Translations under genes and position numbers: made by a program
Origin: Rhodanobacter sp. C05
GTDB taxonomy: Bacteria > Pseudomonadota > Gammaproteobacteria > Xanthomonadales > Rhodanobacteraceae
NCBI RefSeq assembly: GCF_002001165.1
Contig: NZ_MUNQ01000020.1
Coordinates: 168,348-232,347, forward strand
Reading direction: 5' to 3'
DNA: 64,000 nt
The notes under the pieces: model-generated
Databases searched by the model: none
The model's input: the letters and a program-made list of their open reading frames with translations, nothing else
Told to the model about the DNA's origin: nothing
In this document: positions 35,597 through 43,921 of the stretch, piece by piece
Layout: each line of letters begins with the position of its first letter
Numbering within the stretch: position 1 is the stretch's first letter

Positions 35597-36646
35597 ATGA
35601 AAAGAACAGTCCGTGGCATGGGTTTGCTTTCGCTGATGATTGCCGGCGCCGTGGCTGCCCAGGGCACTTCACCATCAAGGGACGGTCAGGCACTGATCGT
35701 GACCGCATCGAATACGACGCACAACCAGCTGATGATCTACAGCATGGCAGGTACCTTGCTCGAACAGCTTCCCACCGGTGGTGCGGGAGGCGTCAGTGGC
35801 AACGCCGGCGGCATCGCGCAGAATAGCGAACGGCTCGCCGTGGTCAATTTCGGTTCGGGCAACGTGTCGATATTCGGCAAGGACCCTGCTCACACCAGCC
35901 TGCGCTACGAGAAGCTCGTTCCGGCCCTCACCAATCCCGTCAGCGTCGCGTTCGGCAACGACCACTTGTACATCCTGACCGCGTCGTACATCGAATCGCA
36001 CCGGATCAATCGCTACGGCGTGGAATCGACCGCCGATGGCGAAGCGAAGCTGGTCATCGGCGATGGTTCCGCCGCGCAAGTGGGAGCGCTGCGGGGTCAA
36101 CTGGTCATCAGCGAGAAAAGCAATGCGATCGAAACGGTCAGCCTGGATGGACAAGGTGCGGTGATCGGCTCGACCACGCAGGTTGCCAACATCCCCGCCA
36201 ACGTCAATGCGCCGTTCGGCCTGGCCACGCGCGGCAATGACGCCTATGTGACGATTGCCCACGCCAACGAGATCAGCCTGGTGCGAAACAACGCAGTGCT
36301 GACCGTGACCGGTTCGGGTACCCAATCCGCACCGTGCTGGGTCACGCTGGACGGGCCCTTCCTGTTCTCCTCGAATTCACCGAGCAAGTCGGTGTCGCGC
36401 TATGCCGTCTACGGCGAAAAAATCATCCAGGACGCGGCGGTGGTTGCAAGCTTCAATGGCAACCCGACCGACATCACTTACCGCAAGGATCTTGCCGCCG
36501 TGATCGACGCCAACGGCAGCGTCTCGCATGTCTCCATTTTCAACGTCGACGAGGATGGCAGCTTTACCCTGAAAGGGCTGACGACCATCAACAGCACCAC
36601 AACCAACGGCATCGCCATCGTGCGTGCGGATCACGATAGCTATTAG
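35597..36646 (+). CDS. Exported beta-propeller-like protein
   Basis: 349 residues with signal peptide (GMGLLSLMIAGAVAAQ). The rest is a run of short beta repeats, each with a strand pattern such as QLMIYSMAG, NVSIFGKDP, HLYILTASYI, NAIETVSLDG, DAYVTIAHANEIS and HVSIFNVDEDG, typical of six- or seven-bladed propellers of the lactonase/NHL type. No catalytic set could be pinned down. A terminator follows. Confidence 0.7.
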   Translation: MKRTVRGMGLLSLMIAGAVAAQGTSPSRDGQALIVTASNTTHNQLMIYSMAGTLLEQLPTGGAGGVSGNAGGIAQNSERLAVVNFGSGNVSIFGKDPAHTSLRYEKLVPALTNPVSVAFGNDHLYILTASYIESHRINRYGVESTADGEAKLVIGDGSAAQVGALRGQLVISEKSNAIETVSLDGQGAVIGSTTQVANIPANVNAPFGLATRGNDAYVTIAHANEISLVRNNAVLTVTGSGTQSAPCWVTLDGPFLFSSNSPSKSVSRYAVYGEKIIQDAAVVASFNGNPTDITYRKDLAAVIDANGSVSHVSIFNVDEDGSFTLKGLTTINSTTTNGIAIVRADHDSY

Positions 36647-36660
36647 GCGTACGGCAAGAA

Positions 36661-36700
36661 AAGCAGGGGCGGACTGCCTGCCGCCCCCTTTGCTTGATTT
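36661..36700. terminator. Terminator after the beta-propeller gene
   Basis: AAGCAGGGGCGG and CCGCCCCCTTTGCTT form a hairpin with an eight-base loop, followed by GATTTT. It lies between convergent genes and may serve both. Confidence 0.65.
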
Positions 36701-36864
36701 TCGCGTGGATGCCTGTCGTCGGGACTTGAGCGAGCCGGTGTAGGCCGCCATTGCAACCATATCCCCGAGCGCGGAGTACGCGACCTCCTGCTGCAGCGGC
36801 AATGATTTTAAATAATCATTGCCGTTCCTTCGCTTTGGTGGCCAGCTCACGCGCCCATGCTTCT

Positions 36865-37806
36865 CTACCGCTCGATGGCAGCCCCTGCACGCTGCGTCAA
36901 GGCGAAATCGATCGCCGCGCACACCGCCGCCACCTGCGCGGCGTTGCATTGTTCGGCTGTGGCGCGGGGGCTGTCAGGATAAACCTCGGTGGTGGTCTTG
37001 TAGGGTGCGCTGGTGATGCCGGCGCAGAGACCAAGCTGCTTGAGCGGATACTCGATGACACCCGGTGCGACCACGGGCGAACCGATGATTTCGCCATGGC
37101 GATCGGCCGGGGCAATGTGGGTGACCTTTGCCACCGCTGCGATTACCGCCTTCTGGAACTCAGGCTGCGGATGCTCGCTGTCGTCGACCAGATAGAAACC
37201 GTCGGGGATTTCACCCGGTTCGTAAGCGACGCCATCGCGGGCGGCCAGCGCCGGGCGAAACTCGGTCTCATCGCTATTAGTGGTTTCATGCAGATCGATA
37301 TGCACCAGCACACGATCGCGGAACGGCGCCACCAGGCGCATGAGTGCCGCCGACTCCTGCGCCGGGCTGTTCTCACGAAACGAACGGTTCGGGTCGAGCG
37401 CATCCGCGTTCCAGCGATGAATCCGCTCGTAGGCCCAGGGGCTTACGCATGGTGCAACGATCAGGTTGGCCCGACCTGCATAGCTTGCTGCATGCTGATC
37501 GACGAACTGCAATGCGCCATGTACACCGCTGGTTTCATAACCATGCACGCCGCCCGTCACCAGCACGATGGGCAGTTCATCGCGCCAATCGCGGCTCTTG
37601 ATCGCGAACAGTGGATAGCTCTTGGAATGGTAATTCAGGCTGCCGTACTCCGACACGTCGAAGCGTGCGCGCAAGGTCTCGATCACACTCAGCACATCTG
37701 CTGCGTAGCCGCGCTTGACGGTCTGCTGCGATCGCCATGTCGCCACTTCCGCTTCGCCCCAGGGACGTCCGGGTGTGCCGATGGGATAGGAGTCTAGGGT
37801 CGTCAT
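36865..37806 (-). CDS. M14-like metallocarboxypeptidase
   Basis: 313 residues. Zinc ligands visible in VTGGVHGYETSGVHGA (HxxE) and in VHIDLHETTNSD, with NPxR-like region ALDPNRSFREN. This matches the M14 carboxypeptidase/succinylglutamate desuccinylase superfamily. No signal peptide, so cytoplasmic. It is the last of five minus-strand genes beginning with a TonB receptor, 101 bp after the phosphodiesterase start-to-stop gap. Whether it belongs functionally to the sugar locus is uncertain. Confidence 0.8.
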   Translation of the reverse strand: MTTLDSYPIGTPGRPWGEAEVATWRSQQTVKRGYAADVLSVIETLRARFDVSEYGSLNYHSKSYPLFAIKSRDWRDELPIVLVTGGVHGYETSGVHGALQFVDQHAASYAGRANLIVAPCVSPWAYERIHRWNADALDPNRSFRENSPAQESAALMRLVAPFRDRVLVHIDLHETTNSDETEFRPALAARDGVAYEPGEIPDGFYLVDDSEHPQPEFQKAVIAAVAKVTHIAPADRHGEIIGSPVVAPGVIEYPLKQLGLCAGITSAPYKTTTEVYPDSPRATAEQCNAAQVAAVCAAIDFALTQRAGAAIER

Positions 37807-37907
37807 CGCGTTACTCGCTTCGTTGTGGCATCAGGAGAGGCGAAACACTTTAGCATCGGTTGATATGTCGGCAGCCGCGACGCGTCTGCCCTCCAAAGCC
37901 ATAAGCT

Positions 37908-39302
37908 TCACTGGCGTGGGACCTGCCTTTCGGCCACGCGACCAGGTGATTTCAGAATGTCCGTCGGCGGCTTGCCCTGGATCGTACCGAGGGAAATGTG
38001 CAGAAGCTGCGCGATCGTTGGTGCGATGTCGACATTGAGGAAGGCCGGGATTTCACCCTTGGGCCGTATGCCGAAGCCCGCCGCAATGAAGATGCCCTGC
38101 ATGAGGGGATCCGAGTTGGGGTAGCCGTGGTCGCCGAGCTCCTTGGTCGGTGTCACATAGTCGCCGGTGTCGCCTTGACGGAAAGCGTAGCCGTCGGCTG
38201 CGTAGAGCAACAGATCAGGTGCCTGATCGCTCTGCGTAGGCGTCGGCCAGCCTAGCTTCGCTGCCTCGGTAGGAGCCAGTACCGAGCGGATGCCGGGCTT
38301 CCCCGCGAACAGCGATTTCAACTGCCTGGTCGAAGCCTCCGTGGCGTGCTGCTGGAAGACCAGGGCGAAACCTCCGTCAACAATGCAATAGCTGGGCTGG
38401 TTCGCCGAGGCGGCCTGCAGGCCAGCCTGCTTGAGCAGGACATTAGGGTGCAAGAGCTGGTGCACGCTTCGCTGACCGTGGTCGGAGACGATGATGAAGG
38501 TGGTGCGGTCGAAGTCACCGGCGGCGCGCACCGCGTCGATCACATCCTTTACGCGATCATCGAGGAAGGCAATCGTGTTGCGCCCCGAGTCGTTACCGAA
38601 ACCCGTCTCGTGCTCGATGCTGTCTAGCGCCAGCAGATGCAGCAACAGCAGGTCGGGGTGATGCTTCTGGATGATGTCGATCGCCGCGCGGGTATACATG
38701 CGATCACGCCAGGCCTGGGATGGCGCGCCGAAATGCACGAGCTGATCATGGGTGATGATGCCCTGCCGCACGAGATCCTGTTCGATGACACCGTCGGGAT
38801 CGGGGCGCTCGGCGAATTGCCAGTCGATGCTCGGTGTGTCTTCGATGGCGACCCAGTCCACCTGCGCCGTGGTGAGACCCGCCTGGTGCGCGGCGTCGTA
38901 CACGGTAGGGACGGCGACCAGCCGCGACTTCGGTACCCACATCTCGATCCTGGGTGGCGTAGCGGCACGCTGATTGACGATGAGTCCGTTGACCAGCAGG
39001 TGATGCAGGCCCGCGTCGTCACCGGTGATCATGGCGGTGTGGTTTGGCCAGGTGATGGTGGGATTGATCGACTGCATGGCAGCCGCATAGGCGCCACGCT
39101 GCATCAACGCCTGCAGCGTCGGCGCAGGCAGCTCCGGCTCATGCAGACTGGCGGCACCGAAGGCGTCCAGACTGATCACCACGACCTTCGGTCTCTGCAC
39201 GGCGGGCACCACCTGTGCGTAAAGCGGAAGCGAGACGTTGCCTGTGAAGAGCATCGCCGTGGCAACGACGTTTCGAAGCAAACTGGAGCTTGAGCACATC
39301 AT
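37908..39302 (-). CDS. Exported alkaline phosphatase/phosphodiesterase-family enzyme
   Basis: 464 residues with signal peptide (VVATAMLFTGNVSLPLYAQ). Metal and nucleophile motifs of nucleotide pyrophosphatase/phosphodiesterases: KVVVISLDAFGAASL (Asp), NPTITWPNHTAMITG (nucleophile Thr), LLALDSIEHETGFG, and FIIVSDHGQRSVHQ. A C-terminal part contains LGDHGYPNSDPLMQGIFIAAG. Acts in the periplasm on phosphodiesters or phosphonates; substrate unknown. Start at 39302 with AAGGGA upstream; ATG at 39299 is adjacent. Confidence 0.87.
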   Translation of the reverse strand: MMCSSSSLLRNVVATAMLFTGNVSLPLYAQVVPAVQRPKVVVISLDAFGAASLHEPELPAPTLQALMQRGAYAAAMQSINPTITWPNHTAMITGDDAGLHHLLVNGLIVNQRAATPPRIEMWVPKSRLVAVPTVYDAAHQAGLTTAQVDWVAIEDTPSIDWQFAERPDPDGVIEQDLVRQGIITHDQLVHFGAPSQAWRDRMYTRAAIDIIQKHHPDLLLLHLLALDSIEHETGFGNDSGRNTIAFLDDRVKDVIDAVRAAGDFDRTTFIIVSDHGQRSVHQLLHPNVLLKQAGLQAASANQPSYCIVDGGFALVFQQHATEASTRQLKSLFAGKPGIRSVLAPTEAAKLGWPTPTQSDQAPDLLLYAADGYAFRQGDTGDYVTPTKELGDHGYPNSDPLMQGIFIAAGFGIRPKGEIPAFLNVDIAPTIAQLLHISLGTIQGKPPTDILKSPGRVAERQVPRQ

Positions 39303-39402
39303 GCGATCCCTTCGATAGAGAAAAGGTGCCTGTCGGAACACCGTATCACTCAATCACGTTACGCTCGCCGATCGTCCCACTCGTTAGGGATAGTCTGAAT
39401 AA

Positions 39403-39485
39403 CTCGTCATTCCAGCGAGAGCTGGAATCTAGCGTCTTCAGTGTCTGCAACGGCACTGGATCCCAGCTTTCGCTGGGATGACGAG
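39403..39485. repeat. Paired-hairpin repeat, copy 1
   Basis: CTCGTCATTCCAGCGAGAGC at the left and GCTTTCGCTGGGATGACGAG at the right are near-complementary; each half also folds on itself (CCAGCGAGAGCTGG; CCCAGCTTTCGCTGGG). Between the GH30 stop and the phosphodiesterase start. Same family as repeats at about 49,362 and 53,581. Confidence 0.8.
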
Positions 39486-39508
39486 CAAAGACTTGTTCAG
39501 ACCATGTC

Positions 39509-41080
39509 TTAACGGGCGCTTTTAAACCAGCCGAGAACTCGTCGTACCCACGCATGTGCCTGATCCGGGCTCCATACGAAAGTCGCCACGCTCTGCGGTG
39601 GCAACGTATATTGGAAACCGGTTTGGCCCAGCGCCACGGAGACGCGCCGCGTACTCGTATTGCTGTTCACCATCACCAACACGATCGATCCGTCAGCAAC
39701 ATTCTGGAATGCCACATTGTCGATACCCTTGCCTGTCTCGGTGGACCCCACCCGGAAGGCACCGGGCAAGACGAATCGGCTGAAGTGGGCGAACGCGTAG
39801 TACTCATCGTTGCGACTCACCTCACCTGTGTGTGAGTCAATCGTGACCACGCCCTTGCAGGCGTCACACCCACCAAGATGCGGACCATGTTGCTCATCGA
39901 GTGCCAGGTTCCAGTACACGACACCGCGCGCCCACTGCCTGATCCCGGCGAGCAGCAGGTCGCGCGTAAACCAGAGCAACTCGCCGTTTGCGCTTGACGC
40001 CCAGTCACCCCCCGAACATTCCGTGATGTAGGTGTCTTTCGTGGGATACGCATGATGTACCTTGCTCTGCGCATGCGGGCTGCCGCTGTAGCAGTGCCAG
40101 GCAACGCCATCGATATAGCGCGCCGCCTCGGGGTCGGCCAACACACTCAAGGGCTGCTCCGGCTGGTCCCAGTTGTGATCCCACCCGAGAATGCGCGTCT
40201 TTGCGTTGCGACTTGCCAACGCCGGGCCGAGATACTGCGCGATGATGCGCGCCCGGGTAGCCGCAGGTAAATCCATGCCCGGGTAGGTCACGGGTATGAA
40301 GCCCGGCTCATTCTGCAAGGTCAAGGCGAAGATGGGGATGCCGTAGCCGCGATAGGCGTCGAGGTACTTGACGAGATAGTCCGCGAACGTGCTTTCGTAC
40401 TGCGGCAGCAACGCCCCGCCAATCAGGTTTTCGCTGTCCTTCATCCACGCCGGTGCGCTCCATGACGACGCGATGATGCGCAACTGTGGGTTGACGGACA
40501 GGGCTTCGCGTACGGTCGGTATGAGGTCGTGCAAATTGGCGACGACATTGAAATGCTGCAAGGGCGGATCGACCTGACCGAAGGGAAGATCGTCCAGGGT
40601 GTACTGCTGCTGCGAGAAATCCGAGGCGCCGATGGTCAGGCGCATCATGTTCAGATTGAGGTTGGGTGGCGGCCCAAACATTTCGAGCATGAGCGCACTG
40701 CGCTGCACCCCATTCAGCTTGTTCTGAAGCAGCCACGCCGACGAGTCTGTCAACGCTGCACCGAAGCCGACGATGGCTTGATATTTCTTGCTGATGTCGA
40801 TGACCACATCGGCGGGTACCGACTCGCGGGCGCTCATCTCGATGTCGGGCTGCTGCGCCAGACGCAGTCGGCGATCCTCTGTACTCAGCCACAGACTGAC
40901 CGTGGGCATGATCGGATGCATCGTCGGGGTAACTTTGGGCACCACCCTGGGATGCCTGAAGCGCGGCGCATAAAGGGAAGCCAGTGCAAGCAGGGTAATC
41001 AACGTGATGGACGCAATGGCCACCCAGCTGGGCACATATTTGCGCTCATCCATAGCGCGCACAAACCCAATCGCCGACAT
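39509..41080 (-). CDS. Glycoside hydrolase family 30 enzyme
   Basis: 523 residues. One N-terminal membrane/signal helix (VAIASITLITLLALASLYAP). The TIM barrel begins with QAIVGFGAALTDSSAW and NMMRLTIGASDFS, both typical of GH30 glucosylceramidase-like enzymes. Acid/base Glu is in LTLQNEPGF and nucleophile Glu in YITECSGGDW. A C-terminal beta domain follows. Retaining beta-1,6- or beta-1,3-glucan activity is the likely class. It begins 27 bp after the GH3 stop, on the same strand. Confidence 0.9.
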   Translation of the reverse strand: MSAIGFVRAMDERKYVPSWVAIASITLITLLALASLYAPRFRHPRVVPKVTPTMHPIMPTVSLWLSTEDRRLRLAQQPDIEMSARESVPADVVIDISKKYQAIVGFGAALTDSSAWLLQNKLNGVQRSALMLEMFGPPPNLNLNMMRLTIGASDFSQQQYTLDDLPFGQVDPPLQHFNVVANLHDLIPTVREALSVNPQLRIIASSWSAPAWMKDSENLIGGALLPQYESTFADYLVKYLDAYRGYGIPIFALTLQNEPGFIPVTYPGMDLPAATRARIIAQYLGPALASRNAKTRILGWDHNWDQPEQPLSVLADPEAARYIDGVAWHCYSGSPHAQSKVHHAYPTKDTYITECSGGDWASSANGELLWFTRDLLLAGIRQWARGVVYWNLALDEQHGPHLGGCDACKGVVTIDSHTGEVSRNDEYYAFAHFSRFVLPGAFRVGSTETGKGIDNVAFQNVADGSIVLVMVNSNTSTRRVSVALGQTGFQYTLPPQSVATFVWSPDQAHAWVRRVLGWFKSAR

Positions 41081-41107
41081 TGCAGTTCACTTGCGGCAAT
41101 CCCACGC

Positions 41108-43708
41108 TCAGGGAGCTCCCAGGCTTGCGCAGGACAAGTCTGCGCGTCGATCCATCATACCCGCACTGATTTTTACGTCGGCAAAAGCGGCAGAAAACGG
41201 CGGCGATGCCAGCACACCGAACGGGACATCAATGTGCGAGAGGTCGATACCGTTCTTGATGAAGCATTCCAGTGGAATCGACACGGTGTGGCGGCTGCCG
41301 TTCGCATAGGCAGCGAAGGTGTGTGCAAGGTCGACACTTGTCGTGCAGTGGTCGCCACACCCCATGTATACCTTCACCGGCCCTTTGCCCGGCGTGGCTA
41401 TCACCACATCGAACTGCAAGGCCGCATGAGTGGATACCAGCGACATCAGGTTCCTTGGTTGCGGACTCTGCGCAAAGAATCGGCCGGCGCCGAGCCAGGT
41501 GACGGACTTGGCATCCTGCTGGGTGTTGACTTGCACCGTGCGTAAACGCAGCACCGGCTTGCTTGCCGGCCACTCGATGACGGCGTTCAGATCGGAACCG
41601 ATGTCATGCGCAGGTTGCTCTAGGTTCGCATCGGCCAGGTAGAGCGAGAACGGTGGCACGGCAAGCGTGTGAAACACCGACAGCACCGATGCATTGGCAC
41701 AGGCATCGACACCGGGATCGGTGGCCAGCGCGGTCAGCTCATGCTTGCTTGGGTAGCGCAGCCCGTAGCCGGGCGCGAAGAGCCAGCGCGTCGCCTTGGC
41801 ACCGCTGCTCGCATCGGGACAGGAGACGCCCGGCCACGGCATGGCGAGTGTTCCGCTGAAATTGTAGGAATGGTCTGCAAACAACACGTCTGCCACACCA
41901 GCGCCTTCGGTCCCGGGCAACCATGCAGCCACGAACGCGTCGGAGAGATTGAGCAGATTGTTGACGTAAAGCGGACGTCCCGCCACGAACACGGTCACCA
42001 CCGGCTTGTGGCCCTTGGCCACCGTCTGCAAGACGGCCAGGTCCTCCGGATAGCGATCACTATGCCGCAACGTGGCCGACGGCATGATGTCGCCCAAGGT
42101 CTCCGCGTACGGCGTCTCGCCAATCACCGCAACGATGACATCGAAGGACTTGAGGTCGATGCCCTGCGCCGTTTCACTGTAAGTGACATTCGCCGCGCCA
42201 TCGGCCTGGCGCAACCCCGCCAGAATCGTCTCGCCATGGGGGAAATCGGCATTGCTGTTGCCCGTACCCTGCCAGGTCAGCGACCAGCCACCGGTCTGGT
42301 TGGGCAGGCTGTCGGCACTCTTCCCCACCACCAGAATTTTCCTGCCCGGCTTCAACGGCAACACGTCATGATTGTTCTTCAACAGGACCAGCGATTCGCG
42401 AACGGCTCGTCGCGCCAGCTCGCGGCTCTGCAATGAACCGGCGTCGCCAGCCCCTGCGCGTTGCGAGGGTCGCGTGCCAAACAACCCCATGCGCAATTTG
42501 GCGCGAACGATCCGGCTGACGGCGTCATCGATGCGCGCCATCGGGATCTCGCCGTCCTCGACCTGATGGGTGGTGTTTGCGATGAAAGCCTTCCAGTCAT
42601 CGGGCACCATCACCATGTCGATGCCGGCATTGATCGCCTGCGGGCAACTGGCGTTGGTGCATCCCGGCAACTGGCCGATGGCATTCCAGTCGGAAACGAC
42701 AAAGCCCTGGAAGCCCATCTTGTCCTTCAACGCATCCGTCAACAAGGCATGCGCGCCCGACATTTTTCCGTAGTTGATGCCTGTGTCCACATCATTCCAG
42801 CTGTTGTAGGACGCCATCACGCTCTGCACCCCGGCCTCGATCGCGCCGAAGTAACCCGATCCGTGCACGTTGATCATGTCGCTCTGGCTGACCCTGGCCT
42901 CGCCCTGATCCGTTCCGTTATGGGTCGCGCCGTCGCCGATAAAATGCTTGGCCGTCGCCATCACGTTGTGGTCGCCAAAGCCGCCCTGCAGTCCGGTTAC
43001 ATAGGCACGCGCATAGGCGCGCACCAGCGAGCCCTCGGTGGAAAAACTTTCGTAGCTGCGCCCCCAGCGGGCATTCTGGGCAACGGCGAGTGTCGGTGCG
43101 AACGCCCATTCGACGCCGGTGGCGCGTACCGCGCTGGCGGTGGCCGCGCCGATGTCTTCGATCAAGGCCGGATCGTGCGCCGCACCCAGCCCGATGTTAT
43201 GCGGGAACATCGTGGCTCCGAAGACATTGTTGTCCCCATGCACGGCATCGATGCCCCAGATGATCGGTACCTTGACCGCCGCGTCGGTCGCCATCGACGC
43301 ATCGTAATAACGATCGGACAGCGCCAGCCAATCCGCGATCCCGGCGTGCTTGTTTCCACCCGGCCAGGAGCCGCCGCCATTGAGTACCGAGCCAATATAA
43401 AATTTCGTCACCTCGGCCGGTGTGATCGACTTGATCTCGGCCTGCGTCATCTGACCGATTTTCTGGGCGAGACTCATGCTCGCCACGATTTTCCGCACGC
43501 GCGCTTCCAGTGCGGGATCGGCTGGCAGCCGGCTCTGGATCGCCGGCCAGTCCACATAGTGCGTCGGCGCCGGTATGCGCTCGCTGGAGGACGGTGCCGC
43601 CGAAGATCCGGCGTCTTTCGTCGCCGTGTCAGCTGCGCGCACGACGTCCCCTCCGTTGACCGTCGTCAGCACAGCGCACATCAACCACAACCATCGGGTA
43701 CGCATCAT
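41108..43708 (-). CDS. Glycoside hydrolase family 3 exo-beta-glucosidase
   Basis: 866 residues with signal peptide. The (beta/alpha)8 domain has KIGQMTQAE, the substrate-binding KHFIGDGATHNGTDQGE and nucleophile Asp in GFVVSDWNAIGQLPG. The alpha/beta sandwich domain has LVLLKNNHDVLPLKPGRKILVVG and an acid-base region. A C-terminal beta-sandwich extension (about 150 residues) includes two Cys near YMGCGDHCTTS. The layout matches exo-1,3/1,4-beta-glucanases such as ExoP and CelD-like enzymes. Periplasmic or outer-membrane action on oligosaccharides taken up by the neighbouring receptor is inferred. Confidence 0.92.
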   Translation of the reverse strand: MMRTRWLWLMCAVLTTVNGGDVVRAADTATKDAGSSAAPSSSERIPAPTHYVDWPAIQSRLPADPALEARVRKIVASMSLAQKIGQMTQAEIKSITPAEVTKFYIGSVLNGGGSWPGGNKHAGIADWLALSDRYYDASMATDAAVKVPIIWGIDAVHGDNNVFGATMFPHNIGLGAAHDPALIEDIGAATASAVRATGVEWAFAPTLAVAQNARWGRSYESFSTEGSLVRAYARAYVTGLQGGFGDHNVMATAKHFIGDGATHNGTDQGEARVSQSDMINVHGSGYFGAIEAGVQSVMASYNSWNDVDTGINYGKMSGAHALLTDALKDKMGFQGFVVSDWNAIGQLPGCTNASCPQAINAGIDMVMVPDDWKAFIANTTHQVEDGEIPMARIDDAVSRIVRAKLRMGLFGTRPSQRAGAGDAGSLQSRELARRAVRESLVLLKNNHDVLPLKPGRKILVVGKSADSLPNQTGGWSLTWQGTGNSNADFPHGETILAGLRQADGAANVTYSETAQGIDLKSFDVIVAVIGETPYAETLGDIMPSATLRHSDRYPEDLAVLQTVAKGHKPVVTVFVAGRPLYVNNLLNLSDAFVAAWLPGTEGAGVADVLFADHSYNFSGTLAMPWPGVSCPDASSGAKATRWLFAPGYGLRYPSKHELTALATDPGVDACANASVLSVFHTLAVPPFSLYLADANLEQPAHDIGSDLNAVIEWPASKPVLRLRTVQVNTQQDAKSVTWLGAGRFFAQSPQPRNLMSLVSTHAALQFDVVIATPGKGPVKVYMGCGDHCTTSVDLAHTFAAYANGSRHTVSIPLECFIKNGIDLSHIDVPFGVLASPPFSAAFADVKISAGMMDRRADLSCASLGAP

Positions 43709-43890
43709 GGGGAGCCTCGCTTGTCCGGAGCATTCGCCTGACACTTTACAGGCGTGTGGTTTCCACCGAAGCATGCGGACTGCACCGATATCACATTTCT
43801 GCAGCACACCGCACTTCGGTAGCGCACGGCTGCTGCGGCACAGGCCAGCCGGGATGTGAAACGCACGCCTGAAGTCGCACCGGGCGAGCA

Positions 43891-43916
43891 AAGGCGCCGC
43901 GATGATGCGGCGCCTT
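43891..43916 (-). terminator. Hairpin after the sugar-locus TonB receptor
   Basis: AAGGCGCCGC pairs perfectly with GCGGCGCCTT around GATGAT, 6 bp after the receptor stop. On the minus strand it is followed by TTGC only. It could limit readthrough from the receptor into the GH3 gene. Confidence 0.6.
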
Positions 43917-43921
43917 GCCGG

